64,000 bases of DNA from Actinobacillus arthritidis (GCF_029774155.1 NZ_CP103833.1:2202747-2266746), one strand, 5' to 3'; shown: positions 51,828 through 63,754, numbered from the stretch's first letter. The notes: generated from the letters alone by a model not told the origin. Program-made: numbers and translations.

Positions 51828-53078
51828 TTAATGACCGCTTAATACTTTCGCCGGTTCTAATTTTGCCGCTCGGGTTGCCGGATAGAGACTGGCGAATAGG
51901 CTTAAAACAATGGTGGCGATTAACACATAAGCGACATCTTGCCAGTGTAGTTCGCTTGGAAGGAAGTCAACAAAATAAACACCGTCAGATAACAATTTGA
52001 TGCCAAAAAATCCTTCAATCGCTTTAATCATTGCAGTTAAATTCAGCGACAATATCACACCGAGTATAATCCCAGCCAACGCCCCTTTCATTCCGGACAA
52101 TAATCCATACCATAGAAAAATACGTTTGATAAAACCATTATTAGCACCAAGCGTGCGCATAATTGCAATATCGCCTTGCTTATCTTTTACTGCCATAATT
52201 AGTGTCGAAATAATATTAAAACACGCCACGCCGATTACTAATACCATTGCGATATACATCACGGTGCGTACCAGCTGAATATCGTTATACATATAGCCGA
52301 ATTTTTCAATCCAAGTGTTGAGGTACAGCGGTTGATTAAAGTTGGCAAGTTCCGGCATTTGCGGCTCTTGTACTTTAAACGGTGCTTTTAATGCTAACTC
52401 AATACCCGAATATTCATTTGGTTGATATTCCAATAACTCTTGGGCTTTTTCAATTGGTAATAACGCATAGCTATGGTCGAGTTGCCCCTCCAGTTTCAGT
52501 ACGCCGGTTACCGGTAAGCTGAAACGTAACGGTTGAGCCAATTTGCCGTCCTCGGTCGGTTGTGGCAATAATAGCGTGACTTCATCACCTGCGGTCACTT
52601 CCAAATCTTTAGCAATACCGGCACCAAGAATTAAGCCACCTTGTTGATGGAACGCTTGCCATTGCTCACTCGGAATATAATGGCTAAGCGAACTGACTTT
52701 ATCTTGCTTAACCGGATCAACGCCTCGAACTTGGGCGATTTTCAGTTGCGTACCGTTTTCAATCAAGCCGGTAAAGCTGACGAAGGGCGAAGAAGCGGTC
52801 ACATTTGGATTACTATTTGCAAGATTTTCCAGTTTTTTACCCGCTTGTATCGGTGCGTTTTCATTGCCATTGTAGGAATACAGCTCAGCGTGTGGAACAA
52901 CGGAAAGCACCCGCTGATTTAGTTCCCGCTCGAAACCGTTCATCGCACTTAAGCCGATAATTAATACCGCTACACCAAGTGCAATCCCAATACTGGAAAA
53001 TAGTGAGATCAACGAAACTAGCCGATTTTTTTGTTTGCCTCGTTGATAACGCCAGCTAATAAAAAAAGGGGTATTCAT
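51828..53078 (-). CDS. lolE: Lipoprotein-releasing system permease LolE
   Basis: 416 residues of the LolC/E family. N-terminal transmembrane segment in LISLFSSIGIALGVAVLIIGLSAMNGFEREL, a large periplasmic domain, then three C-terminal segments (MYIAMVLVIGVACFNIISTLIMAVKDKQGDIAIMRTLGA). With LolC and LolD it extracts lipoproteins from the inner membrane for LolA. The start overlaps the lolD stop by one base. Confidence 0.9.
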   Translation of the reverse strand: MNTPFFISWRYQRGKQKNRLVSLISLFSSIGIALGVAVLIIGLSAMNGFERELNQRVLSVVPHAELYSYNGNENAPIQAGKKLENLANSNPNVTASSPFVSFTGLIENGTQLKIAQVRGVDPVKQDKVSSLSHYIPSEQWQAFHQQGGLILGAGIAKDLEVTAGDEVTLLLPQPTEDGKLAQPLRFSLPVTGVLKLEGQLDHSYALLPIEKAQELLEYQPNEYSGIELALKAPFKVQEPQMPELANFNQPLYLNTWIEKFGYMYNDIQLVRTVMYIAMVLVIGVACFNIISTLIMAVKDKQGDIAIMRTLGANNGFIKRIFLWYGLLSGMKGALAGIILGVILSLNLTAMIKAIEGFFGIKLLSDGVYFVDFLPSELHWQDVAYVLIATIVLSLFASLYPATRAAKLEPAKVLSGH

Positions 53079-53757
53079 TAATCTGCCTCACTTAATACAC
53101 CATCTCGCATCACAAAGCGGCGAGCTAATTTATTTGCCAAATTTAAGTCGTGAGTGACCAACAAAAAGGCGATATTTTGTTCGGCATTCAATTGTTTGAT
53201 CAGATCAAAAATACTTTCGGTGGTTTTTTGGTCGAGGTTACCGGTCGGTTCATCGGCTAATACGAGTGCCGGATTATTAACTAACGCACGGGCAATCGCC
53301 ACACGTTGGCGTTCGCCACCGGAAAGTGCTGAAGGACGATGGGTAATTCGGTGCGATAATCCGACCGCTTGTAGCATTTTTTCGGCACGATCGCGTACTT
53401 CGCTTTTATTTTGATTACCGATTAGCATTGGCATCATCACGTTTTCAAGCGCAGTAAAATCCGCCATTAAGTGATGGAATTGGTAAACGAAGCCGAGATT
53501 TTGGTTACGCAGTTGCGCCAGTTTATTCGCACTTAATTTTTGCGCGATTGTTGTTTAATCCAAACTTCGCCGGAACTCGGTTGATCTAAACCGCCAAGCG
53601 TATGTAATAGGGTACTTTTGCCTGAACCGGATGAGCCGACAATTGCTACTAATTCACCGCTATTCATCGAAAATGAAACGTCTTTGAGGACTTGCACCTT
53701 TTGGTTGCCCTCATCATAAAATTTGCTGATATTTTCACAGCGTAATAATTCGGTCAT
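53078..53757 (-). CDS. lolD: Lipoprotein-releasing system ATP-binding protein LolD (frameshifted)
   Basis: ABC ATPase, about 226 residues. Walker [10 protein letters not shown], LolD motif [15 protein letters not shown], signature [14 protein letters not shown], Walker [13 protein letters not shown]. The frame breaks at about 53546 after VWIKQQS; restoring a G (TCGCG to TCGGCG) continues [23 protein letters not shown]. Start is ATG 53757. Essential in E. coli, so the break is probably an error. Confidence 0.92.
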
Positions 53758-53792
53758 ATTGTTTTTATCTTTATTTAAGTGGAAATATTTAG

Positions 53793-53873
53793 AACCACAG
53801 AACACACTGAATACTCAGAAATCATTGCATTTTATTTTCCGTGTTATCTGTGTATTCCGTGGTTGAAATTATT
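53793..53873. repeat. Dispersed imperfect palindrome, copy 3 (lolC-lolD spacer)
   Basis: Left arm AACCACAGAACACACTGAA and right arm TGTGTATTCCGTGGTT are imperfectly inverted. This is the longest of three copies (others near 16.27 and 32.11 kb), and it fills most of the 111-base gap between lolC and lolD. Confidence 0.6.
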
Positions 53874-55041
53874 CATATCTCAATGCCTGAGCCGGTTCGA
53901 TTTTTGCCGCTCGGTATGCAGGATAAAGGGTACAAACCAATGACAACACAATCGAAGTCACGATAATGGTTGCCACCTGCATTGGCGAAATTAGTGTCGG
54001 TAGATGAATATTCGGATTGAGTAACGCCACAATCTCATCTAAATTGAGCGTGATAACCGTACCGATAATGCCACCCAAAATCGAACCGATTACGCCGACA
54101 ATCGCACCTTGGAAAATAAAAATTTGTGTTACTTGTCGTTTAGTTAAACCTTGGGTTTGTAAGATGGCGATTTCACCTTGTTTATCCACCACCATCAGAC
54201 TGAGTGAAGTCACGATATTGGAAATAGCAACGATAATGATCAGGCTGATCAATAAACCCATCATATTTTTTTCCATACGAACCGCTTGGAAAAATTCGCC
54301 TTTTTGTTCTCGCCAATCGCTGATTTTGTAGCTATTTGCATCGAAATGTTGGCTAAGTTCGGTAACTTGGAACGGATCTTGCAAATATAGACGCATACCT
54401 TGCACTTGGTCTTCGGTTATCCGCAGTAAACGTCCAACATCGGTAAGATTGGCAAAAAGAGTATATTCACTTGCTTCATTGTTGCTGTGATAAATACCAA
54501 CCACGTTAAATAAACGCTGAACCGGTACACGTCCCATCGGCGTATATTGACTGTTTTCGGTAATCATCAAGCGGATCTTTTCGCCAGTACCGATATTCAA
54601 CTTATTTGCAAGGCGTGAACCGATCAATACATTAAATTCACCTTGTGGTAAGAGCGTTTTAATATCTTCGCCAATCAACATTGGATCGTCACTTTCATTC
54701 TCAACACCGAGTAATTGACCGGCATTGATTCCTTGCTGGCTTTGGATAATGACATTCGCTTTATTAATCGCTACGCTTTTACTTGCAAATGCCGGTAAAT
54801 TAAGTGATTGATTCTTATCGAAATGTCCTTCTTGTGGTAATACAATGGCGTGCGGCAGTGTTGAAAGCAAATTGCGCTTTTGCATATTCTCCAAGCCGTT
54901 CATTACCGACAGTACGATCACTAATGCCATCACGCCAAGCACGATCCCGAAACTTGCCAAATTGGTGACTAAGCGCCCGAAGCGATCGGCACTTTTAGAA
55001 CGCCAATAGCGAAAGGCAATAAAAAGAGTTGTTAAATTCAT
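53869..55041 (-). CDS. lolC: Lipoprotein-releasing system permease LolC
   Basis: 390 residues, paralogous to LolE. TNLASFGIVLGVMALVIVLSVMNGLENMQKR near the N-terminus, then a periplasmic domain. C-terminal segments follow (LISLIIIVAISNIVTSLSLMVVDKQGEIAILQTQGL). It is the first gene of lolCDE. The gap to lolD holds a dispersed repeat. Confidence 0.9.
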   Translation of the reverse strand: MNLTTLFIAFRYWRSKSADRFGRLVTNLASFGIVLGVMALVIVLSVMNGLENMQKRNLLSTLPHAIVLPQEGHFDKNQSLNLPAFASKSVAINKANVIIQSQQGINAGQLLGVENESDDPMLIGEDIKTLLPQGEFNVLIGSRLANKLNIGTGEKIRLMITENSQYTPMGRVPVQRLFNVVGIYHSNNEASEYTLFANLTDVGRLLRITEDQVQGMRLYLQDPFQVTELSQHFDANSYKISDWREQKGEFFQAVRMEKNMMGLLISLIIIVAISNIVTSLSLMVVDKQGEIAILQTQGLTKRQVTQIFIFQGAIVGVIGSILGGIIGTVITLNLDEIVALLNPNIHLPTLISPMQVATIIVTSIVLSLVCTLYPAYRAAKIEPAQALRYE

Positions 55042-55079
55042 AGTTTATATTGTTAGCTATTTATACCTAATACTCAAAA

Positions 55080-55141
55080 AGCAAGCGGTCAAATTTACCG
55101 AATTTTTTGCAAATTTTCGCTAATTTTAAACCGCTTGTATC
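55080..55141. terminator. Uptake-signal inverted pair between lolC and the dehydrogenase gene
   Basis: AAGCAAGCGGTC (from 55080) and TAAACCGCTTGT (to 55138) face each other across AT-rich sequence. The longer pairing is imperfect. The region holds the lolC promoter and the end of the hydroxyacid dehydrogenase gene. Confidence 0.4.
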
Positions 55142-55170
55142 TTTTAGGAATCAGGCTATTTCGTGGAATA

Positions 55171-56121
55171 TTATTTCCCGTTGAGTACAAATTCTTCCAT
55201 ATTTTGCGTCACTTTATTTACTAAAGTGGTGACTGCCGAATCGCTTGCCCACGCAACGTGTGGGGTAATTAATAAATTCGGTAAGCGTTTTGCCGCCTGC
55301 ATTAACGGATTGTCTTTTTCCGGCGGTTCTTTGACTAATACGTCCAACGCCGCTCCGGCAATTTTGCCGTTCTCTAAAGCATCTAATAATGCCGCTTCAT
55401 CTACTAATGGACCTCTGCCGGTATTAATTAAATAAGCGGTCGGTTTCATTAATGCTAAGGTTTCGGCGTTAATCAGGTTTTGAGTTGAATCGGTGAGCGG
55501 GCAATGCAATGAAATAACATCCGCTTGCTTGAATACTTCTTCAAAAGCGGTATAACCGTCACGAATTTTGGTTACGCCTTTATGCTCTGCAAAAATTACC
55601 TTCATTCCAACCGCTTGTGCTAGGCGGGCCACTTCCGAACCGGTATTACCTTTGCCGAAAATACCTAGGGTTGAGCCGCGAATATCGGTTACCGGATAAT
55701 CAACATAACAGAATTGCCCGCAAGTTGCCCAGCGATCCGAGGTAATTTGATCACGGTGATAACTGATTAAGCTGTGTTTTAACGCAAAAATCATACCTAA
55801 AACGTGTTCCGGTACTGTTGTAGTGGAATAGCCGGTCACGTTTTTGACTGCAATACCTAATTCTTTTGTCGCGACTAAATCGACGTTATTAGTACCGGTG
55901 GCGGTAATTGCGATTAATTTCAGTTTCGGCAATTGAGCCAGTAATTCTCTGCCGAGTAATACTTTGCTGGTCACGATAATATCCGCATCTTTCGCACGCT
56001 CAAAAGTTTGTGAAGCATCGGTACTATCGTATTCCGTCCAAGTATGAGGAAAAGAAGGGCGAGGAATTTCGTGGGTGGGTACACCGGTTTTATCCAGAAA
56101 AACGATATTAAGTGCAGTCAT
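55171..56121 (-). CDS. D-2-hydroxyacid dehydrogenase (hydroxypyruvate/glycerate reductase type)
   Basis: 316 residues. NAD-binding GIFGKGNTGSEVARLAQAVG, catalytic Arg in INTGRGPLVDE, Glu in VKEPPEKDNPL and His in TPHVAWAS. Closest by motif to HprA-type glycerate dehydrogenases, but substrate cannot be fixed from sequence alone. It lies 55 bases after kdsA. Confidence 0.85.
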   Translation of the reverse strand: MTALNIVFLDKTGVPTHEIPRPSFPHTWTEYDSTDASQTFERAKDADIIVTSKVLLGRELLAQLPKLKLIAITATGTNNVDLVATKELGIAVKNVTGYSTTTVPEHVLGMIFALKHSLISYHRDQITSDRWATCGQFCYVDYPVTDIRGSTLGIFGKGNTGSEVARLAQAVGMKVIFAEHKGVTKIRDGYTAFEEVFKQADVISLHCPLTDSTQNLINAETLALMKPTAYLINTGRGPLVDEAALLDALENGKIAGAALDVLVKEPPEKDNPLMQAAKRLPNLLITPHVAWASDSAVTTLVNKVTQNMEEFVLNGK

Positions 56122-56176
56122 AGAGGCTCCTTAAATTTTTACCACGAGAAGTGATGACTCCCCGTGGTAATAGGTA

Positions 56177-57785
<1,609 letters not shown>

Positions 57786-57795
57786 AATATAGCCT

Positions 57796-58662
57796 TTAAT
57801 GTAATCTACTTTCTTTACTCTTTTGCTCTAAACCTTTCATTTCGAGTTTAAGCATTACGGCAGAAGGATCTTCCGGACATTGATCGATAAAATAGCTGAG
57901 ATCTTCATAAGCCGCTTGGAAACAGTCCATACTGGCTAGCACCATACCACGATCACGAATTTCATACGGATCTTCCGGGCTGAATACTAAACGATATTCA
58001 ATTAAACGTAAGGTTTCTTCATATTTCCCTTCACGAGTGAGTGCCATTTTAAACACGGTTTCTACTCGTTCCAATAATTCTGAAGGTTTTGCTTGGCGGA
58101 GTAATTCAGGGGTAAGCTCCGTACCGTAACCGATTTCGCCCTCAAGCCATTTAGTGAGTAATTCCAATGGCATAAAACTACCGTCCCACGGATTAATAAA
58201 ACGCACGGTTGTTTTACCTTTTTCATCTTTCATCTCGGCACGCAGAATTAACTGAGTCGGGAAATTGACCGGATAAATCGGTAAATCAAGAGAAGCGGCT
58301 AAATAAAGCACGATTGCTCCAACCGAAACCGGCATACCGGAATGTGTGCGAATCACTTTATTCAGTAACAGGTTATCCGTATGGAAATATTGCTGATAAT
58401 GACAATGGAATCCCCACTCTTGATAAACTAATGTGAGTAATTGCTGGATTCGCTCCGCATCAGATTCTGCATTCACTTGATAACGTGCTTTTTTTACTAG
58501 CGCCGACATTAAGCCGAAAACCTGCGGTTCACTGAGTGAATCATCCACCAATAACGTTAAGCGGACCATTTCACGATATAAATATTTCTGTAATTCTTTC
58601 GGGCTGATTTCAACTTTCGGCAGATCTAATTCTTTTAACAGTTCTTCAATCACATCGTCCAT
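57796..58662 (-). CDS. SirB1/YchA family protein
   Basis: 288 residues of the SirB1 family: a transglutaminase-like-fold region (NLLLNKVIRTHSGMPVSVGAIVLYLAASLDLPIYPVNFPTQLILRAE) and a C-terminal TPR-like part. The biochemical role is unknown. It abuts the prmC stop, as in the prfA-prmC-sirB1-kdsA arrangement of relatives. Confidence 0.82.
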   Translation of the reverse strand: MDDVIEELLKELDLPKVEISPKELQKYLYREMVRLTLLVDDSLSEPQVFGLMSALVKKARYQVNAESDAERIQQLLTLVYQEWGFHCHYQQYFHTDNLLLNKVIRTHSGMPVSVGAIVLYLAASLDLPIYPVNFPTQLILRAEMKDEKGKTTVRFINPWDGSFMPLELLTKWLEGEIGYGTELTPELLRQAKPSELLERVETVFKMALTREGKYEETLRLIEYRLVFSPEDPYEIRDRGMVLASMDCFQAAYEDLSYFIDQCPEDPSAVMLKLEMKGLEQKSKESRLH

Positions 58663-59533
58663 TTATTTTGCCTTTCTCACTGCTTTAGTTAAGCGGTCAT
58701 TACCGCCGTAATCTTGGAATGATTCGATATCATCCCATTGATATTGTTTGAAAATTTGTTGAACCGCTTGGGCTTGTTGCCAACCGTGTTCCAACATTAA
58801 TGCGCCGTTATCAACTAAGTAAAGCGGTGCGTTTTGGATAATTTTTTGCAAATCACTTAAACCGTTCTGCTCAGCAACAAGAGCAGAGAGCGGTTCAAAA
58901 CGTACATCGCCATATTTCAAATTTTCATCGTGTTGATCAATATAAGGTGGATTGCTCACAATAAGATCAAATTGCTGATTTTCAAGAGCAGAGAACCAAT
59001 CGCTTTGTAAAAAACTGACGTTGCTAAAACCTAAATGTTGGCGATTGGTTTCGGCAAGTGCAACCGCTTCCGCTTTAAAATCTACACCGAGAATTTCGGA
59101 TTGTTTTCCAAGTTCCGAAGCCAAAGCTAAAGCGATAGCACCGGTTCCTGTACCAAGATCTAAGATTCGTAAAGTCTGCTGAATTTCCAACCGCTTGTAG
59201 GCCCAATCCAAAGCGACTTCAACCAAACGTTCTGTATCCGGACGAGGAATTAACGTATGCGGCGAAACTTTCAATGGCAATGACCAAAATTCTTTTCACC
59301 TAAAATATATGCCATCGGCTCGCCTTGTAAACGACGAGTTAATAATTGCTCAAGCTCCGCCAATTCTGTTTGCTTCAGCTCGGTTTCGCCAAATGCAAAA
59401 ATTGCAGATTTTGTGCGTTTTGTGACCGCTTGCAAAAGTAGATTGGCATCGGTTTTAGGATTCAGATAAGGATCTTGGGCAATATTGGCATTAAGTGCGC
59501 TATTGCCTGATCAAGCCATTGAGTATAGTTCAT
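58663..59533 (-). CDS. prmC: Release factor glutamine methyltransferase PrmC (two frameshifts)
   Basis: Methylates the GGQ glutamine of release factors; prfA is just upstream. SAM motif LDLGTGTGAIALALASE and catalytic NPPYID. Start MNYTQWLDQAIA at 59533. A missing G at about 59497 (GCGCAC to GCGGCAC) restores ALNANIAQDPYLNPKTDANLL. A missing A at about 59288 restores GEKEFWSLPLKVSPHTLIPRPDTE. About 290 residues after repair. Confidence 0.9.
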
Positions 59534-59537
59534 TCGG

Positions 59538-60077
59538 TTATTTGGTTGAGCGAACACAAAGTCCGGTACGATCTGTGCCGGCGACATTTTGTTTAATACT
59601 GAAGGCATTGCCTGCAAAATTACTGATCGCAATATTTAGCGGTTTTTGTTCTGCTTTTGCTAGCTGATTAGTAATCGCTTCGTAGTATTTTTGTTCGGTA
59701 TTACGTAAAGTTTTATCTGTTTTTAATGCTTGTTGAATTTCAGCTCGGTGAGAACGACTAATATTTCCGTCCATAAATTTGTAAGTAAGCGTTTTATTCT
59801 CATAAGACCAAGTACCGTTACGTTTTACATCATATTGGAATAACGGTTTTTCATTCGGTAACATCACTTTGCCCAAATAAGTTGCTTTGCCATCTTCCGC
59901 TAAAGTCACGTTGTTGCTGGTTGCGATATTTCCGCCATCCATACGACATTCCCAATCACCGATAAAACTTTTTGATGTTACGGTTTCAGACGTTGCTACT
60001 GCTGTTGATGTTTGCGTATTTTGATGAGAACAAGTCGCGATTAAGGTGACAGTCGCCGCTAAAATAATTTTTTTCAT
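59538..60077 (-). CDS. Small exported protein of unknown function, between prfA and prmC
   Basis: 179 residues from ATG 60077. The hydrophobic N-terminus MKKIILAATVTLIATCSH looks like a lipoprotein signal, but Thr before Cys is unusual for a lipobox. The middle, SFIGDWECRMDGG..WSYENKTLTYKFMDG, suggests a small beta-barrel with a GDWEC start. I do not recognise the family. It is followed 4 bases later by the prmC start. Confidence 0.6.
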   Translation of the reverse strand: MKKIILAATVTLIATCSHQNTQTSTAVATSETVTSKSFIGDWECRMDGGNIATSNNVTLAEDGKATYLGKVMLPNEKPLFQYDVKRNGTWSYENKTLTYKFMDGNISRSHRAEIQQALKTDKTLRNTEQKYYEAITNQLAKAEQKPLNIAISNFAGNAFSIKQNVAGTDRTGLCVRSTK

Positions 60078-60144
60078 ATTTGCTTTCCAAAAATAAAATA
60101 TCAATAAAATAAAAAGAGGAGGGCAAATACTGCCCTCATAAAGG

Positions 60145-61227
60145 TTAAGCCTGCTCGGAAAGCGCGACTAATTGATCCGCTTGGTATTCGGTAATAATCG
60201 GCTGAATTAACTCATCAATTTTACCGTTCATTACTTCATCTAAGCGGTAAACGGTTAAGTTGATACGGTGATCGGTAACACGACCTTGTGGGTAGTTGTA
60301 GGTACGAATCTTATCCGAACGGTCACCTGAGCCAAGTAAGTTACGGCGAGTATCCGCTTGTTCCGCCGCTTGACGTTCTTGCTCTACTTGAACAATACGA
60401 GAAGCTAACACCGCAAGTGCTTTCGCTTTGTTTTTGTGCTGTGAACGTTCGTCTTGGCACTCTACTACGATGCCGGTCGGAATGTGTGTGATACGTACCG
60501 CAGAATCGGTGGTATTAACGTGCTGACCGCCGGCACCTGATGAGCGATAAGTATCAATACGTAAATCCGCTGGGTTGATTTCCGGCATTTCAGATTCCGG
60601 TAATTCTGGCATTACTGCAACCGTACACGCCGAGGTGTGGATACGACCTTGTGATTCGGTTTTCGGTACACGTTGTACGCGGTGACCGCCCGATTCGAAT
60701 TTAAGTTGACCGTATACACCTTCACCGCTGATTTTAACGATGATTTCTTTATATCCGCCTTGTTCACTTTCGTTAGCAGACATTTCTTCGATTCTCCAGC
60801 GTTTGCTTTCACAATAACGGCTGTACATACGATATAAATCACCGGCGAAAATACCTGCTTCGTCACCACCCGTGCCGGCACGAATTTCTAAGAATGCGTT
60901 GTATTCGTCATTCGGATCTTTCGGCAGTAATAGAATTTGTAAGTGTTGTTCCAGATTTTCGATTTCGGTTTTATTTTCCGCAATTTCTTCCGCCGCCATA
61001 TCTTTCATATCCGGATCGTCAAGCAGAATTTGTGCTTCTTCGATATCGTTATTTAATTTTTTCCAACGATTGAAAGTGGTCACCACTTCTTCAAGTTGTG
61101 AATATTCTTTTGAATAAGCACGGAATTTATCCTGATCGTTAATCACGGACGGATCGCCTAATAGGGCTTGCAATTCCTCATGACGTTCGCTCAGGCTTTC
61201 TAATTTATTAATAATAGAGTCTTTCAT
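60145..61227 (-). CDS. prfA: Peptide chain release factor 1
   Basis: 360 residues, as in E. coli. Terminates translation at UAA and UAG. The GGQ motif is in [19 protein letters not shown]. The RF1-type region before it is [33 protein letters not shown]. The frame is intact. An uptake-signal hairpin is upstream at 61314-61350. Confidence 0.96.
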   Translation of the reverse strand: MKDSIINKLESLSERHEELQALLGDPSVINDQDKFRAYSKEYSQLEEVVTTFNRWKKLNNDIEEAQILLDDPDMKDMAAEEIAENKTEIENLEQHLQILLLPKDPNDEYNAFLEIRAGTGGDEAGIFAGDLYRMYSRYCESKRWRIEEMSANESEQGGYKEIIVKISGEGVYGQLKFESGGHRVQRVPKTESQGRIHTSACTVAVMPELPESEMPEINPADLRIDTYRSSGAGGQHVNTTDSAVRITHIPTGIVVECQDERSQHKNKAKALAVLASRIVQVEQERQAAEQADTRRNLLGSGDRSDKIRTYNYPQGRVTDHRINLTVYRLDEVMNGKIDELIQPIITEYQADQLVALSEQA

Positions 61228-61313
61228 TGTTCGATTTATATCTGTTTATATTGAGTGAAAAATGGTGCGATTATAGCTGAAAATGCAAAAAATTGCTTGT
61301 AGTAAAAAATAAT

Positions 61314-61352
61314 AAGCGGTCGAATTTCACAATTTTTTTGTAAAATTTAACC
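61314..61352. terminator. Uptake-signal hairpin between the rhodanese gene and prfA
   Basis: AAGCGGTCGAATTTCAC and GTAAAATTTAACCGC are near-complementary around a T-rich centre. It lies 28-65 bases after the rhodanese stop on the minus strand. Confidence 0.5.
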
Positions 61353-61379
61353 GCCTATATATTTTGTGAGTTCGGGAGA

Positions 61380-62753
61380 TTAGCTCTTACAAGAAAGTCC
61401 GCTACGAGGCGTTACACCAAAGAAATTCTTGGCATTCGGTTTCGTTACCGTTGAATGTATTTTAGTCGGGAGTGAATTATCCATTTGCCACGCATTCCAA
61501 CCGCCGTCATATACCACTGCATTTTTCCATCCAGCCATTTGCGTCATAAACCATGGAATACCCGCTCGCCAACCGGTTCCACAATAGAAAGCCAAGTGAT
61601 CATTCGGTTTAATGCCTTGTTTTTCCCATAAAGCAAAGATCTCTTTTGGATTACGTAACGAGCCGTCCGGATCGTAATAGTCCGCGACATTGGAAGAGTC
61701 CGTACCAGCATAGCCCCAAATTGCTCCTTCAGGTTCGCCTTTGCCTGGAATATAATCGTATCCGCTGATCTTACCTAGGTGTTCGTCCCAAGCACGAATA
61801 CTGACAAGTTTTACCCCTTCTTTTTGTTTGGCATAGGCTTGTTGTGCGGTTTCGATGGTCAGTTGCGGGTTAGCCGGAATTTTGGTACCGAAATCTGTTG
61901 CCGGTGTTGGAATATGGGTTGTCATATCAATCGGAAATTCGTTATTAATCCAAGCATTTACGCCACCGTTTAAGATTCTGACATCTTCCACACCCGCCCA
62001 TTTTAATGCCCATAATACACGGAAAGCGGCAAGTTGATTTTCCGAATAAAGTACGACGGTTTTATCTTTAGTAATACCGTTTTTCAATAAGTTTTTCTCA
62101 ACTATATCCGGTGCGGATAGATTCCATACCGGACCGTTTTCAATCCAATCAGTATCGAAATGATAGGCTCCTGAAACGTGCTGTTTATAACCTTGTGCCT
62201 GTTCAAGCGGACCCCAAGAAACGTGGAATACCATAATTTCTTTACCTGAATCAGTTTCTGGTTTTTTGCCGTCTAATGCGTCTTTTAGCCATTGGGCGGA
62301 AACTAGCCAGTGATAATTTGGAAATGCTTCGAGTGGAGCGGTCGGATCTTGTGTATATTTAACAAAATCTTTAAATAACTTAATTTTGTAGCCTTTTGCG
62401 ACAAATTCAGCACCCACTTTCTCTAAATTGTCGAGATTATCATCATAGAATACGAGAGTTTTATCTTTGGTAATCCCTTTATCCGCCGCAAAACTTTCAA
62501 AATAATCTGGATGAATAGCCTCAACCCATTCGGCAGTAAATTGAATGGCATTCGGAATATGGCCACCTCGAGCAGTTTGTTGGCTTTTAAAACCATTATA
62601 AAAAGTATCGCCACGGGTATCGATAATTAAAAATTCGGGATTCTCTTTCTGTTTCAGTAATTCCGTTTGTGAGATTTCACCGATTTTTTGTTCGTTACAG
62701 CCTGCAAGCAAGCCGAGAGCCACCGCTAAAGTGGAGAGTTTTAAAAGTGTCAT
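61380..62753 (-). CDS. Periplasmic lipoprotein with three rhodanese domains (YnjE-like)
   Basis: 457 residues from ATG 62753: lipobox LAGC at about residue 19, then three rhodanese modules (about 25-165, 170-315 and 325-440). Only the third has the active-site loop with Cys (AFYCGTGWRAG). The equivalent positions in the first and second read VFYDDNLDN and VLYSENQLA, so those are probably inactive. E. coli YnjE has the same three-domain layout. It follows the second TsuA-like gene by 8 bases, which suggests handling of imported or periplasmic sulfur. Confidence 0.85.
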   Translation of the reverse strand: MTLLKLSTLAVALGLLAGCNEQKIGEISQTELLKQKENPEFLIIDTRGDTFYNGFKSQQTARGGHIPNAIQFTAEWVEAIHPDYFESFAADKGITKDKTLVFYDDNLDNLEKVGAEFVAKGYKIKLFKDFVKYTQDPTAPLEAFPNYHWLVSAQWLKDALDGKKPETDSGKEIMVFHVSWGPLEQAQGYKQHVSGAYHFDTDWIENGPVWNLSAPDIVEKNLLKNGITKDKTVVLYSENQLAAFRVLWALKWAGVEDVRILNGGVNAWINNEFPIDMTTHIPTPATDFGTKIPANPQLTIETAQQAYAKQKEGVKLVSIRAWDEHLGKISGYDYIPGKGEPEGAIWGYAGTDSSNVADYYDPDGSLRNPKEIFALWEKQGIKPNDHLAFYCGTGWRAGIPWFMTQMAGWKNAVVYDGGWNAWQMDNSLPTKIHSTVTKPNAKNFFGVTPRSGLSCKS

Positions 62754-62761
62754 AAATACTC

Positions 62762-63754
62762 CTAACAAGTTGATTCTAAAGGATTTTTGCGAAGAATGAA
62801 CACGCACCATACGCCAAACATCATAACGATAGTTGCAATCCACCCTTGCCAAGAGAAATAAGCGGTACCGACTACCGCATTTGCCATCGTACAACCGCCA
62901 GTTAGTGCGGCACCGGTACCCATCAATATACCGCCGGCGATACTTTTGCCGAAATCTGTCGGCGATAAGGCTTTCCAACGGAAATTACCCGATAATTTGG
63001 CGGAGAGAAATGAGCCGAGTACCAGCCCGATAATCAGATAAGTTCCCCAATTTAAATAACGCTGTTGCCCAAGGGTTAAATATTGCAAAGCATGACCGAC
63101 CGGAATACTAAAGCTCAACCCAAATTCTCTACCTGTTTCAGCACTGAATGCCCAAGCTAGAATACTGACTAAACCGAGTAAAATTGCCGTGAAGTGAGGC
63201 GACCAAAATTGACTGAATGGCTTACGAGGAATAAGCGGTTGAATTTTACGGCTTTTTTGCAATCCCCAACCAGCAATTAAGCTAAGCGGAATGATGAACC
63301 AAAGGCTGGAAATACCTAAAGTCTGCGGTAAGGTAATGAGCTGGCTTTCCGTTTCAAGTTGCGATGCAATCCAAAATTTTAATACGCCGGTTTGAGTCGC
63401 TACAGTAGTAACGGCAAACACGAATAAGGTGATCATCAGCGCGATCATGCCTTCTCCGGCTCTATATAGTTGTCCGGAAACACAACGATTAGCGACTCCC
63501 ATCCCGATACCGAATAAAAATGCACCGAGTAGAGTCGCGAGAATCGGCATCGGTGAGCTTGGAAAACGAATAATGCCTTGTTGCTCTAACAGATAGAAAC
63601 CAATAGATTGTACGGAGATAGCAGTTAAAAGTGGTGAAAACGAAGCAAAGTCTCGTTTAAATGCAACTTGGCGAAGTTGTCCTGAAAGGCAAAATTGTCC
63701 ACGTTGTAAAATGATACCGAGCAATAGCCCGACAAAAAGACCGGAAATAAGCAT
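62762..63754 (-). CDS. Second YeeE/YedE (TsuA-like) sulfur transporter
   Basis: 330 residues, many membrane segments. Cysteine positions match TsuA: RGQFCLSG, NRCVSGQLYRAGEG and GGCTMANAV. The ends (MLISGLFVGLLLG; YFSWQGWIATIVMMFGVW) align with the copy at 37.1-38.1 kb, so they are paralogues. No TusA-like partner is next to it; a rhodanese lipoprotein follows instead. The substrate may be thiosulfate or another sulfane compound. Confidence 0.83.
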   Translation of the reverse strand: MLISGLFVGLLLGIILQRGQFCLSGQLRQVAFKRDFASFSPLLTAISVQSIGFYLLEQQGIIRFPSSPMPILATLLGAFLFGIGMGVANRCVSGQLYRAGEGMIALMITLFVFAVTTVATQTGVLKFWIASQLETESQLITLPQTLGISSLWFIIPLSLIAGWGLQKSRKIQPLIPRKPFSQFWSPHFTAILLGLVSILAWAFSAETGREFGLSFSIPVGHALQYLTLGQQRYLNWGTYLIIGLVLGSFLSAKLSGNFRWKALSPTDFGKSIAGGILMGTGAALTGGCTMANAVVGTAYFSWQGWIATIVMMFGVWCVFILRKNPLESTC

